64,000 bases of DNA, taken from the NCBI GenBank assembly GCA_016790225.1, contig JAEUOZ010000074.1, positions 96,767 to 160,766 of the forward strand, in the 5' to 3' direction. Numbering within the stretch: the first letter of the stretch is position 1; the number at the start of each line of letters is the position of its first letter. Source of the stretch: Rubrivivax sp. (lineage in GTDB: Bacteria; Pseudomonadota; Gammaproteobacteria; Burkholderiales; Burkholderiaceae). Below are positions 53,572 through 64,000 of the stretch, one piece after another. A program made the position numbers and the translations under genes. Under the pieces are notes generated by a model. That model searched no databases and was not told the origin of the DNA. It was given only the letters and a program-made list of their open reading frames with translations.

Positions 53572-54516
53572 TCAGAGCACCCGCGCGGCGATGAAGCGCA
53601 AGCGCTCGACCATCGCCGGCTCGCGCGCCGCCGGGGCGGTGATCAGCGCGGCATCCAGCGCGCGGCGGCAGGCGCAGCGTGCACCCTGCTCATCCGAGGT
53701 GATGTGCCCCGCCAGGCTGCTGACCAGCCCGCGTGCGCGCTCGGCATTGCCCAGCAGCACACGGATCACCGCGTCCACCGTCACCGCATCGTGCGCCGGG
53801 TGCCAGCAGTCGAAATCCGTCACCATGGAGACCGAGGCATAGCAGATCTCGGCCTCGCGCGCCAAGGCGGCCTCGGGCCAGTTGGTCATGCCGATGACGC
53901 TGCAGTTCCAGCTGCGGTAGAGCCGGCTTTCGGCCAGGGTGCTGAACTGCGGCCCTTCCATGGCGAGGTAGGTACCGCCCTGCGCCCAGGGTGCATCGCC
54001 CGCGGCCAGCGTCCGCGCGACGTGCTCGCCCAGCCGCGAGCACACCGGGTGCGCCATCGACACATGCGCCACCAGGCCGCTGCCGAAGAAGGACTTTGCG
54101 CGCTGGCTCGTGCGGTCGATGAACTGGTCGACGATGACGAAGCTGCCGGGCGGCAGATCGGCACGCAGGCTGCCCACGGCGCTCAGCGAGAGGATGTCGG
54201 TGACGCCCAGCGACTTCAGCGCCGCGATGTTGGCGCGGTAGTTCACCTCGCTGGGCGGAATGCGGTGCCCTCGCCCGTGCCGCGGCAGGAAGGCCAGTTC
54301 GGCGTCGCCCAGACGGCCCAGCAGGATCTCGTCGGAAGGCGCGCCCCAGGGGGTCTCCACCCGGACCCAGCGCGTCTCGGTCAGGCCCGGCAGCTCGTAC
54401 AGACCGCTGCCGCCCAGGATGCCCAGCCGCCCGCCGGCCGCCGCCGCCGAGGACGTGTTCGCTGTTGGCTCGGGCACGGCGCCCTCAGCGTGCGGCGCCG
54501 TGGCCGGATTTGTCAT
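53572..54516 (-). CDS. mtnP: S-methyl-5'-thioadenosine phosphorylase
   Basis: 314 residues. An Ala/Pro-rich leader of about 28 residues is followed by the phosphorylase domain: [87 protein letters not shown] and VTDFDCWH. It cleaves methylthioadenosine (and 5'-deoxyadenosine in some cases) to adenine and the sugar 1-phosphate. Its first 32 bases overlap the 3' end of glgA, so a shorter N-terminus cannot be excluded. Confidence 0.95.
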   Translation of the reverse strand: MTNPATAPHAEGAVPEPTANTSSAAAAGGRLGILGGSGLYELPGLTETRWVRVETPWGAPSDEILLGRLGDAELAFLPRHGRGHRIPPSEVNYRANIAALKSLGVTDILSLSAVGSLRADLPPGSFVIVDQFIDRTSQRAKSFFGSGLVAHVSMAHPVCSRLGEHVARTLAAGDAPWAQGGTYLAMEGPQFSTLAESRLYRSWNCSVIGMTNWPEAALAREAEICYASVSMVTDFDCWHPAHDAVTVDAVIRVLLGNAERARGLVSSLAGHITSDEQGARCACRRALDAALITAPAAREPAMVERLRFIAARVL

Positions 54517-55960
54517 GCATGACCCCTTGATAGAGCTGGATGTACTGGCGCGCAGGGCCGTTCCAGGAAAAGTCGCAGGCCATGGCCTGGCGCATCAGCG
54601 CCTGCCAGGCCGCCGCATCGCGGCGCAGGGTCAGCGCACGGCGGACGGCGCCCGACAACTCCGCGCCATGGGCGTGGTCGAACAGAAAACCGGTTGCCGT
54701 GCCCTGCGCCAGGGTCTGCGGGTTGGCATCCACCACCGTATCGGCCAGGCCACCGACCCGCCGGACCACCGGCAATGTGCCGTAGCGCTGGCCGTAGAGC
54801 TGCGTCAGCCCGCAGGGCTCGAAGCGCGAGGGGACGAGGATCAGATCCGCGCCGGCCATCAGGCGGTGCGCGCGCGCCTCGTCATAGCCGATGTGCACGG
54901 CCACGCGCCCGGCGTGGACCTGCGCGGCCTGGCGGAACGAGGCCTCGAGCGTGCTGTCCCCCGTGCCCTGCACGACAACCTGCGCGCCCTGCTCCAGCAG
55001 CGATGGCAGGGCCGCCAGGATGAGATCCAGCCCCTTCTGCGATGACAGCCGGCTGATGGCCAGCAGCAGCGGCGCCTGCGCGTCCGGCTGCAAGCCGAAT
55101 TCGGCCTGCACCGCCTGCTTGCAGGCCAGCTTGCCGTCCTGCTGCAGTGCGTCGTAGCGCTGCACCAGCGCGTCATCCGTGGCCGGGTTCCAGACCTCGT
55201 CATCGATGCCGTTGAGGATGCCGCTGACCGTGCTCTGCCGGCTGCGGATCACGCCGTCCAGCCCGCAGCCGAATTCGGGCGTGGCGATCTCGCGCGCATA
55301 GGTGGGGCTGACGGTGGAGATGCGGTCGGCAAACTTCAGCCCCGCCTTCATGAAGCTGAGCTGGCCGTGGTACTCCAGCCCGGCGGGCGACATGAAGCTG
55401 GCCGACAGCCCCAGCAGCGAGCTGTCTTCCTGTGGGAACAGGCCCTGGTAGGCCAGGTTGTGCACGGTATAGATCGATCCCGCACCCTGGCCGCCATGGG
55501 CGCGCAGGTAGGCGCAGGTCATCGCGGCGTGCCAATCGTGCGCATGCACCACATCCGGCAGCCAGGCCGCATCGAGCTCACCCGCGCCCAGCTGCGCGGC
55601 CACCCAGCCTAGCAGGCCAAAGCGCTGCAGGTTGTCTGGCCATTCGCTGCCATCGCCCGACTGATACGGCCCGCCGCCGCGGCGGTAGAGCAGCGGCGCA
55701 TCCACCAGGTAGACGGGCAGCTGCGAGGCCGGCATGCGGCCCTTGAGCAGGCGAACGCGGCCCGCGCCAAAGCAGGCCCCCAGATCGATCAGCGGCTTGG
55801 CATGCAGCACCGCTTCCAGCATCGGCGGCAGGCCGGGCAGCAGCAGCCGCACATCGACATTGGCGTGGGCCAGCGCCAGCGGCAAAGCGGCCACGACATC
55901 GGCCAGCCCCCCGGTCTTGACCAGCGGAAAGACCTCCGCGGCCACGTGCAACACCCGCAT
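54485..55960 (-). CDS. glgA: Glycogen synthase
   Basis: A 491-residue GT5 glycosyltransferase that extends alpha-1,4-glucan with ADP-glucose. [16 protein letters not shown] at residue 16 binds ADP-glucose; SAFM-equivalent [23 protein letters not shown], the central [12 protein letters not shown], and [33 protein letters not shown] with the catalytic Glu are in place. It starts 12 bases after glgC ends, so glgC-glgA form an operon that may continue into mtnP. Confidence 0.97.
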   Translation of the reverse strand: MRVLHVAAEVFPLVKTGGLADVVAALPLALAHANVDVRLLLPGLPPMLEAVLHAKPLIDLGACFGAGRVRLLKGRMPASQLPVYLVDAPLLYRRGGGPYQSGDGSEWPDNLQRFGLLGWVAAQLGAGELDAAWLPDVVHAHDWHAAMTCAYLRAHGGQGAGSIYTVHNLAYQGLFPQEDSSLLGLSASFMSPAGLEYHGQLSFMKAGLKFADRISTVSPTYAREIATPEFGCGLDGVIRSRQSTVSGILNGIDDEVWNPATDDALVQRYDALQQDGKLACKQAVQAEFGLQPDAQAPLLLAISRLSSQKGLDLILAALPSLLEQGAQVVVQGTGDSTLEASFRQAAQVHAGRVAVHIGYDEARAHRLMAGADLILVPSRFEPCGLTQLYGQRYGTLPVVRRVGGLADTVVDANPQTLAQGTATGFLFDHAHGAELSGAVRRALTLRRDAAAWQALMRQAMACDFSWNGPARQYIQLYQGVMHDKSGHGAAR

Positions 55961-55972
55961 CGACAGTTCCCT

Positions 55973-57265
55973 TCAGGCGGCGGCGGAGGCCTCGCCGTAT
56001 TCGTCCAGCCGCATGAGCATGTCGCGCGTGACGAGCACGATGCCGCTTTCCGTGCGGTAGAAGCGCTTTTCATCCTCTTCGGCGTTTTCGCCGATCACCA
56101 TGCCTTCGGGAATGCTGCAGGCACGGTCCACCACCACGCGCGTCAGGCGCGCATGGCGCCCGACGGTGACGCTGGGCAGCAGCACGCTCCAGTTGACCTG
56201 CGAGAACGAGTGCACCCTGACCTGAGAAAACAGCAGGCTGCGGAAGATCGAGCCGGACACGATGCAGCCGCCCGAGACGGTGGATTCGATGGCCATGCCG
56301 CGGCGATCGTCCTGGTTGTGCACGAACTTGGCGGGCGGCAGCTGCGGCTGGTAGGTCCAGATCGGCCAGCGCGTGTCGTAGAGGTTGAGCAAGGGATCGG
56401 TGGCCGTGAGATCGATGTTGGCGTCCCAGTACGCATCGATCGTGCCCACGTCGCGCCAGTAGGGCTCCAGGCCCAGGCGCTTGCCCACGCAGCTGAGCTC
56501 GAAGGGGTGCGCCGCGGCCTTGCCCAGGCGCACCGCGCGCGGAATGATGTCCTTGCCAAAATCGTGGCTGGATTCCGGATCGTGGATATCGCGCTCCAGC
56601 TCCTTGTAGAGAAAGCGAGCATTGAAGATGTAGATGCCCATGCTCGCCAGCGCCCGCCCGGGCTTGCCGGGCATGGCGGGCGGATCTTCGGGCTTCTCCA
56701 CGAAGCTCGTGATGTTGCGGCGCTCGTCGATGGCCATCACACCGAAGGCCTTGGCCTCCTCGCGGTCGACCTCGATGCAGCCCACGGTCACATCGCGGCC
56801 CATGGCCACATGGTCGGCCAGCATCACCGCATAGTTCATCTTGTAGATGTGGTCGCCAGCCAGCACCACGACGTAATCGGCGCCATAGGCGGCCAGGATG
56901 TCCTGGTTCTGGTAGACGGCATCGGCCGTGCCGCGATACCAGGTTTCTTCGCTCACCCGCTGCTGCGCCGGCAGCAGATCGACGAACTCGTTCATCTCCG
57001 GCCGCAGGAAGGCCCAGCCGCGCTGCAGGTGGCGCAGCAGGCTGTGGCTCTTGTACTGGGTGATGACGCCGATGCGCCGGATGCCGGAGTTCAGGCAGTT
57101 GGACAAGGCAAAGTCCACGATGCGGAACTTGCCGCCGAAATACACCGCCGGCTTGGCGCGGGAATCCGTGAGGCTCTTGAGCCGGCTGCCGCGTCCGCCG
57201 GCGAGCACCAGCGCTATGGCGCGCTTGGGCAAGTCCAGGCTCTGGGCCAGATCGTGCGGGGTCAT
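55973..57265 (-). CDS. glgC: Glucose-1-phosphate adenylyltransferase
   Basis: A 430-residue ADP-glucose pyrophosphorylase. [39 protein letters not shown] is the nucleotide/allosteric start, GTADAVYQN the ATP loop, [15 protein letters not shown] the metal/catalytic Asp region and VEKPEDPP the glucose-1-phosphate site. A left-handed helix domain closes the chain. ATG 57265 has AGGAG eight bases upstream. It diverges from glgP over 144 bases. Confidence 0.97.
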   Translation of the reverse strand: MTPHDLAQSLDLPKRAIALVLAGGRGSRLKSLTDSRAKPAVYFGGKFRIVDFALSNCLNSGIRRIGVITQYKSHSLLRHLQRGWAFLRPEMNEFVDLLPAQQRVSEETWYRGTADAVYQNQDILAAYGADYVVVLAGDHIYKMNYAVMLADHVAMGRDVTVGCIEVDREEAKAFGVMAIDERRNITSFVEKPEDPPAMPGKPGRALASMGIYIFNARFLYKELERDIHDPESSHDFGKDIIPRAVRLGKAAAHPFELSCVGKRLGLEPYWRDVGTIDAYWDANIDLTATDPLLNLYDTRWPIWTYQPQLPPAKFVHNQDDRRGMAIESTVSGGCIVSGSIFRSLLFSQVRVHSFSQVNWSVLLPSVTVGRHARLTRVVVDRACSIPEGMVIGENAEEDEKRFYRTESGIVLVTRDMLMRLDEYGEASAAA

Positions 57266-57378
57266 CGCGTCATCTCCTGCGTGATTTTGTCCATTGTCGT
57301 GCGGTTGACGCCGTCTGAATGTCCCAACATCCACACGGTTTCGCCACAGCAACAGACAGCGGGCGATGCACAATGACC

Positions 57379-57391
57379 GTAGTGAAACTAC
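57379..57391. promoter_or_regulatory. HexR-like palindrome between glgC and glgP
   Basis: GTAGT-GAA-ACTAC is a perfect 5-bp-arm palindrome 18 bases before the glgP start. It fits the core of the HexR consensus (TGTARTNNNAYTACA) except for the outermost base on each side. HexR controls sugar metabolism in many proteobacteria. No hexR gene is in the window, so this is only a motif match. Confidence 0.4.
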
Positions 57392-57409
57392 TTCTGAGAG
57401 GTTGAATTC

Positions 57410-59893
<2,484 letters not shown>

Positions 59894-59900
59894 GCCAGGC

Positions 59901-59940
59901 AAAGAAAAGGCGCCCCGCGGGGCGCCTTCTTTCATTTCTG
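59901..59940 (+). terminator. Rho-independent terminator of glgP
   Basis: AAGGCGCCCC/GGGGCGCCTT (59907-59928) forms a ten-bp inverted repeat around GC, preceded by A-rich and followed by CTTCTTTCATTT. It starts eight bases after the stop codon. The A-rich left flank means it could also terminate the convergent binding-protein transcript. Confidence 0.9.
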
Positions 59941-59998
59941 CTGTGAGCTTGTCGCTGCCGGGGCCGGCGACTGCCGGCCCCTTGCCTGACGGCAACGC

Positions 59999-61207
59999 TC
60001 AGCGGACCACGGCGATCTGCTCGCGCTTGCCACCCTTGTAGGTGAAGAGCGTCAGCGCGCCGTTCTTGATGTCGCCCTTCTCGTCGAAGGAGATCACGCC
60101 CGTCACGCCCTTGTAGTCAGCCGTGGCAGCCAGGGCCGGCAGGTACTTGGCGGGATCGGCACTGTCGGCCTTCTGCATGGCGGCGACCATCACGTTGACG
60201 GCGTCATACACGTAGGGCGCGTAGATCTGCACGTCGGCGTTGAACTTGGTCTTGAAGTCGGCCTTGAACTTGTCCATCGAGGCCTTGGCTTCGCCTTCGA
60301 TGCCACCGGCTTCGGCGCACACCACCTGGCCATCGCCCATGGAGCCGGCCGCCAGCTTGGGCAGCTCGCCCGAGCAGATGCCGTCGCCACCGACGAACTT
60401 GGCCTTGATGCCCAGCTGCTTCATCTGGCGCAGCATCGGGCCGGCAACGGCGTCCATGCCGCCGAAGAACACGACATCAGGCTTCTTGGCCTTCAGGCTG
60501 GTCAGGATGCCGGTGAAATCGGTGGCCTTGTCGGTCGTGAACTCGCGGCCCACCACCTTGCCACCCGCGGCTGCAACGCCCTTCTCGAACTCGTCAGCCA
60601 CGCCCTGGCCGTAGGCCGTGCGGTCGTCGATGACGGCGATGGACTTGCCCTTGAGCTCGGTCACCGCGTACTTGCCCAGCGTGCCGCCGAGGTGCACGTC
60701 GTCAGCCACCACGCGGAACGTGGTCTTGTAGCCCTGACGGGTGAACTTGGGGTTGGTGGCCGAGGGAGAGATCTGCGGAATGCCGGCGTCGCTGTAGATC
60801 TTGGAAGCCGGGATCGAGGTGCCGGAATTCAGGTGACCGATCACGCCGTGGACCTTGGCATCCACCAGCTTCTGCGCGGCAGCCGTGCCCTGCTTGGGAT
60901 CGGCGGCATCGTCTTCAGCCAGCAGCTCGAACTTGACCTTCACGCCCTGGATCGTCAGACCCTTGGCATTCAGATCGTCGATGGCCATGCGGGCGCCGTT
61001 TTCGTTGTCCTTGCCCAGGTGGGCGATCGCGCCGCTGGTGGGACCAACGTGGCCGATCTTGATGACGGTGGGGGCAGCCGGCGCAGCGGGCGCAGCAGCC
61101 GAAGCCGGTGCCGCCGCAGTCGCAGCGGGCTTGGCTTCTTCCTTCTTGCCGCAGGCGGCAAGGAAGGCCAACGACACCACAGACAGTGCCAGAACGGTAT
61201 TTTTCAT
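59999..61207 (-). CDS. Branched-chain-amino-acid-type ABC binding lipoprotein
   Basis: 402 residues. The lipobox LAAC at about 17-20 predicts a lipoprotein, followed by a long Ala/Pro/Lys linker (about 21-48). The Peripla_BP_6 fold starts IKIGHVGPTSGAIAHLGKDNENGARMAI, with GVIGHLNSGTSIPASKIY, FRVVADDVHLGG, DDRTAYGQGVADEF and APYVYDAVNVMV. Related LivK proteins bind Leu/Ile/Val or other amino acids. No permease or ATPase gene is adjacent, so it must serve a transporter encoded elsewhere. GGAGG nine bases before ATG 61207 decides the start. Confidence 0.92.
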   Translation of the reverse strand: MKNTVLALSVVSLAFLAACGKKEEAKPAATAAAPASAAAPAAPAAPTVIKIGHVGPTSGAIAHLGKDNENGARMAIDDLNAKGLTIQGVKVKFELLAEDDAADPKQGTAAAQKLVDAKVHGVIGHLNSGTSIPASKIYSDAGIPQISPSATNPKFTRQGYKTTFRVVADDVHLGGTLGKYAVTELKGKSIAVIDDRTAYGQGVADEFEKGVAAAGGKVVGREFTTDKATDFTGILTSLKAKKPDVVFFGGMDAVAGPMLRQMKQLGIKAKFVGGDGICSGELPKLAAGSMGDGQVVCAEAGGIEGEAKASMDKFKADFKTKFNADVQIYAPYVYDAVNVMVAAMQKADSADPAKYLPALAATADYKGVTGVISFDEKGDIKNGALTLFTYKGGKREQIAVVR

Positions 61208-61374
61208 CAGAGATGTCCTCCGGACTTTTGAAAACGCGCATTGTAGGGATAGGCAAGGCTTCGCCATCAGGGGAAGCGCCAAGACCGCGGGCGGGAGGGG
61301 CTTTGCGTTACCAGGGTTTTCCTGGGTCGGCGGAAGCCCGAGCATGGAACCATCCGCGTCGGCCGTCGGGGCCT

Positions 61375-61836
61375 TCAATCCGCGGGGTCGGCAGACCCGT
61401 CGACGACCTCATGCAAGGGCGCCAGGCCCTGGCGCTTGCAGGCTGACCAGCGCTGGCGGCCGCTCTCGACTTCAGGGTCGCTGCGGCCGACCAGCTCGAT
61501 GATGCGGGCCACCGGCGCCGGCAGGTCCGTCAGATCCGTCAGAGGGACTTCGCCGGAACCCAGGTTCAGCCACACCGATGGCTCAGCGCCCGCCACCGCG
61601 CCATCGCCCAGCCACAAGGCCGTGCGCGCAAGGCCCGGCGTGTCGGCACGCCCGGCGATGGCATGCGCGACGAAGCCTTCCCGGTCGGCCACCCACAGCT
61701 GCTGGCTCAAGGCCTGCAACTCGCCCGGCGCGCCGCGAACACGCACACGCACGCCCGAAGCCTGCTGACGCCGCAGCCAGCGCAAGGCATAGCCCAGCCG
61801 ATCGTCCAGGCCGCTGCGGAATTCGACCCGCGCCAC
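61375..61836 (-). CDS. holC: DNA polymerase III subunit chi
   Basis: A 153-residue small clamp-loader accessory protein linking the gamma complex to SSB. VEFRSGLDDRLGYALRWLRRQQASG, LSQQLWVADREGFVAHAIAG and WLNLGSGEVP match the chi family. The C-terminal extension (about 110-153) is typical of Burkholderiales members. It follows pepA by 25 bases, the usual neighbour of holC. Confidence 0.92.
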   Translation of the reverse strand: MARVEFRSGLDDRLGYALRWLRRQQASGVRVRVRGAPGELQALSQQLWVADREGFVAHAIAGRADTPGLARTALWLGDGAVAGAEPSVWLNLGSGEVPLTDLTDLPAPVARIIELVGRSDPEVESGRQRWSACKRQGLAPLHEVVDGSADPAD

Positions 61837-61861
61837 GTCGGGAAGGCGCTCGCGGCCCTGT

Positions 61862-63322
61862 TCAGGCCACCGCGCGCCCGAGCACGAAGTGCGTCAGCAA
61901 GCCCACGGGACGCCCCGTGGCGCCCTTGGCGGCGCCCGATTTCCAGGCCGTGCCGGCGATGTCCAGGTGCGCCCAAGGGTACTTGCCAGTGAAGCGCTTG
62001 AGGTACATGGCGGCCGTCACGGCGCCGCCAGCGCGCCCGCCCACGTTGGCCATGTCGGCAAAGTTGCTCTTCAGGCCTTCGTCGTACTCGGCATCCATCG
62101 GCATGCGCCAGCTGGGGTCCAGCGCGGCGTCACCGGCCGCGGCGAGTTCGGCGGCCAGCGCGTCATCGGGGCTGAACAGCCCGCTGCGCACGCCGCCCAG
62201 CGCGATCATGCAGGCACCCGTGAGCGTGGCGATGTCCACCACCGCTGCGGGCTTGAAACGTTCGACATAGGTCAGCGCGTCGCACAGGATCAGGCGGCCC
62301 TCGGCGTCCGTGTTGAGGATCTCCACCGTCTGACCCGACATGGTGTTCACCACGTCGCCCGGCTTGACCGCACGCCCGCTGGGCAGGTTCTCGCAGGCCG
62401 CGATGACGCCGATCAGGTTGACGCGGGCCTTCAGCGCCGCCACGGCCTGGAGCGTGCCCAGCACGCTGGCCGCGCCCCCCATGTCGAACTTCATCTCGTC
62501 CATCTCGGCAGCGGGCTTCAGGCTGATGCCACCGGAATCGAAGGTGATGCCCTTGCCTACCAGCACCACGGGCGCTTCCGTCCTCGCAGCCCCGTTCCAG
62601 CGCGCGACGATGAACTTCAGCGGCTCATCGGAGCCCTGCGCCACCGCCAGGAAGGCGCCCATGCCGAGCTTCTCGCAATCCTTGCGGTCCAGGACCTCCA
62701 CCTTCAGGCCATGGCTCTTGCCCAGCCTGCGCATCTCGGAAGCCAGGAAGCCGGGCGTGCAGTGGTTGGGCGGCCGGTTGGCGCACTCGCGCGCCAGCTG
62801 CACGCCCTCGGCGATGGCCGCGCCGCGGGCCAGCCCCGCAGCCGCCTCATCCAGATCGCTCTGCGGGCACAGCAAGGCCGTGCTGCGCAAGGGCGAATCC
62901 GCCGGCGCCGAGGGCTTGGTGTGCCGGTAGACATAGACCGCATCGGCAACCGCCAGCGCAGCGGCCTCGGCGTGGGCTGCCGTCATCGCGGCACCCGACA
63001 GCGCGATCGCCAGATCCCGCGCACCGCCTGACTTGAGCAGTTGGACACCCGCCTGCACCGCCTTGGCGAAGGCCTTGGGCGAGGCATCGGCCGCCACGCT
63101 GCAGGCCAGCCGGGGGGCCTGCACCTTCGGCACGCGGTGCAGCAGCAGCGTGCGGCCGGCCTTCCATTCCAGATCGCCCGCTGCCGCCGCGGCATCCAGA
63201 GCCGAAGCGACGCTCTTGTCCAGGCCCGCGGGGGCGCCACCGGCCACCGTGATCAGCAGCAGCGCATCGCACTCGATCTTGCCCCAGGCCGTCGCGGCGG
63301 CCACTTGCGTCTTGAAGTCCAT
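61862..63322 (-). CDS. pepA: Leucyl aminopeptidase (cytosol aminopeptidase)
   Basis: A 486-residue M17 metallopeptidase that removes N-terminal residues, with possible DNA-binding roles in regulation. [30 protein letters not shown] holds metal-binding Lys/Asp, and [14 protein letters not shown] is the family signature with Asp/Glu ligands and the Arg. The N-terminal macro-like domain runs to about 165. The start faces lptF over 27 bases. Confidence 0.97.
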   Translation of the reverse strand: MDFKTQVAAATAWGKIECDALLLITVAGGAPAGLDKSVASALDAAAAAGDLEWKAGRTLLLHRVPKVQAPRLACSVAADASPKAFAKAVQAGVQLLKSGGARDLAIALSGAAMTAAHAEAAALAVADAVYVYRHTKPSAPADSPLRSTALLCPQSDLDEAAAGLARGAAIAEGVQLARECANRPPNHCTPGFLASEMRRLGKSHGLKVEVLDRKDCEKLGMGAFLAVAQGSDEPLKFIVARWNGAARTEAPVVLVGKGITFDSGGISLKPAAEMDEMKFDMGGAASVLGTLQAVAALKARVNLIGVIAACENLPSGRAVKPGDVVNTMSGQTVEILNTDAEGRLILCDALTYVERFKPAAVVDIATLTGACMIALGGVRSGLFSPDDALAAELAAAGDAALDPSWRMPMDAEYDEGLKSNFADMANVGGRAGGAVTAAMYLKRFTGKYPWAHLDIAGTAWKSGAAKGATGRPVGLLTHFVLGRAVA

Positions 63323-63349
63323 AATTCCATCCGATTGGAAAGTCGTTTC

Positions 63350-64000
63350 ATGTTATTCGATTCAACTGTGAGGAAGGATCTGGCGCGCGCCTTCGCCGCG
63401 ACGCTGGTGGTGATCCTCACGATCGTCATCACGATGTTCCTCATCCGCACGCTGGGCCAGGCGGCAGGCGGCGTCGTGTCTCCGCAGGACGTGGTGCTGC
63501 TGCTGGCCTACGCCGCCAGCGGACACCTGGCCACGATGCTGTGCCTGTCGATGTTCGTGGCCGTGGTGGTGACCTTGGGCCGCATGTACCGGGACAGCGA
63601 GATGGTGATCTGGTTTGCCAGCGGCCTGCCGCTGTCGCGCTTCGTGCGGCCGGTGCTCTGGACCGCGCTGCCGGTGATGATCGTGGTCGTCGCCTGCATG
63701 CTGCTGCTGTGGCCCTGGGTCAATCAGCAGAGCGCCGAGCTGCGCGATCGCTACACGCAGCGATCGGATCTCTCGCGCGTCACGCCGGGGGTCTTCCAGT
63801 CTTCGGCGGACGGGCGCCGCGTCTTCTTCGTCGAGCGCGAGAGCCCCGACGGCATCAATGCCCGCAACGTCTTCATCCTCACGCGCGAGAAGTCCGAGGA
63901 AAGCGTCATTGCCGCACGCAGCGGCCGCCTGGAGACGCAGGGCGAGCAGCGCTACCTGGTGCTGGAGCGCGGCCAGCGCAACCAGACCGACGCCAAGACC
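63350..64000 (+). CDS. lptF: LPS export permease LptF, N-terminal part (runs off the window edge)
   Basis: 217 codons of a YjgP/YjgQ permease. Helices lie at about 14-36, 57-78 and 100-122. The motif [19 protein letters not shown] between them and the periplasmic beta-jellyroll beginning (about 125 on: [21 protein letters not shown]) are diagnostic. LptF works with LptG and LptB2 to pull lipopolysaccharide from the inner membrane. The usual neighbours pepA and holC are present in divergent orientation. The C-terminal part lies outside the window. Confidence 0.95.
   Translation, partial: MLFDSTVRKDLARAFAATLVVILTIVITMFLIRTLGQAAGGVVSPQDVVLLLAYAASGHLATMLCLSMFVAVVVTLGRMYRDSEMVIWFASGLPLSRFVRPVLWTALPVMIVVVACMLLLWPWVNQQSAELRDRYTQRSDLSRVTPGVFQSSADGRRVFFVERESPDGINARNVFILTREKSEESVIAARSGRLETQGEQRYLVLERGQRNQTDAKT

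Overview
The window is high-GC chromosomal DNA from a Gram-negative bacterium. It is most likely a betaproteobacterium of the order Burkholderiales, of the Rubrivivax/Leptothrix/Roseateles kind. The evidence is the lipid A/LPS genes (EptA type, LptF), the gene order mltG-tmk-holB-pilZ-tatD, ygfZ followed by a DUF4936-like gene, a DUF3138-like outer-membrane protein, and the strong third-position GC bias, which also creates very long false antisense reading frames. I see no insertion sequence, prophage, CRISPR array or rRNA. The gene content looks like ordinary, densely packed, vertically inherited chromosome with one repeat-rich gap.

Layout. 1-4.0 kb: a PmrAB/QseBC-like two-component system diverges from a phosphoethanolamine transferase gene and a PAP2 phosphatase gene (envelope modification). 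4.0-6.0 kb: nadA-nadC (NAD synthesis). 6.1-10.3 kb: an Fsr-like MFS exporter, a ThDP enzyme paired with an RraA-fold protein, and a DUF697-like membrane protein. 10.36-11.06 kb: tRNA-Pro(TGG), tRNA-Arg(TCT) and, 15 bases after the second tRNA, a small exported CxxC protein. 11.06-12.23 kb: a gap holding three tandem-repeat arrays with periods of 13, 14 and 10 bp and one 70-residue gene. 12.2-16.2 kb: the mltG-tmk-holB-pilZ-tatD operon. 16.2-20.7 kb: ygfZ, a DUF4936-like gene, a thioesterase-acetyltransferase fusion, an HSL-type esterase and an iron-type alcohol dehydrogenase. 20.9-23.0 kb: a YtrA-like GntR/ABC operon. 23.2-25.5 kb: isocitrate lyase and a hemerythrin. 25.7-28.7 kb: a secreted subtilase with four Calx-beta repeats of exactly 339 bp each.

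28.8-43.7 kb is the functional centre of the window, a polyamine island. An Lrp-type regulator with two identical-pattern palindromic operators is followed by puuB, puuA, a putrescine aminotransferase (spuC type), potFGHI uptake genes, a porin-like DUF3138 protein, puuC, gabT and a second glutamine-synthetase-like gene. Together these could carry putrescine across both membranes and convert it to succinate semialdehyde by gamma-glutamylation or by direct transamination. The gamma-glutamyl-GABA hydrolase (PuuD) is missing from the window.

43.7-48.0 kb: two paralogous chemoreceptors and a free secreted Cache-domain protein. 48.1-50.7 kb: two EamA exporters flanking thpR. 50.8-54.5 kb: mtnP-mtnA-class II aldolase-glpQ, which reads as the methylthioadenosine/5'-deoxyadenosine 'DHAP shunt' rather than the full methionine salvage pathway. 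54.5-59.9 kb: glycogen genes glgA-glgC diverging from glgP, with a HexR-like palindrome between them. 60.0-64.0 kb: a Leu/Ile/Val-type binding lipoprotein, holC, pepA and the 5' part of lptF.

All calls rest on reading translations, motifs and spacing by eye. No database search was possible.
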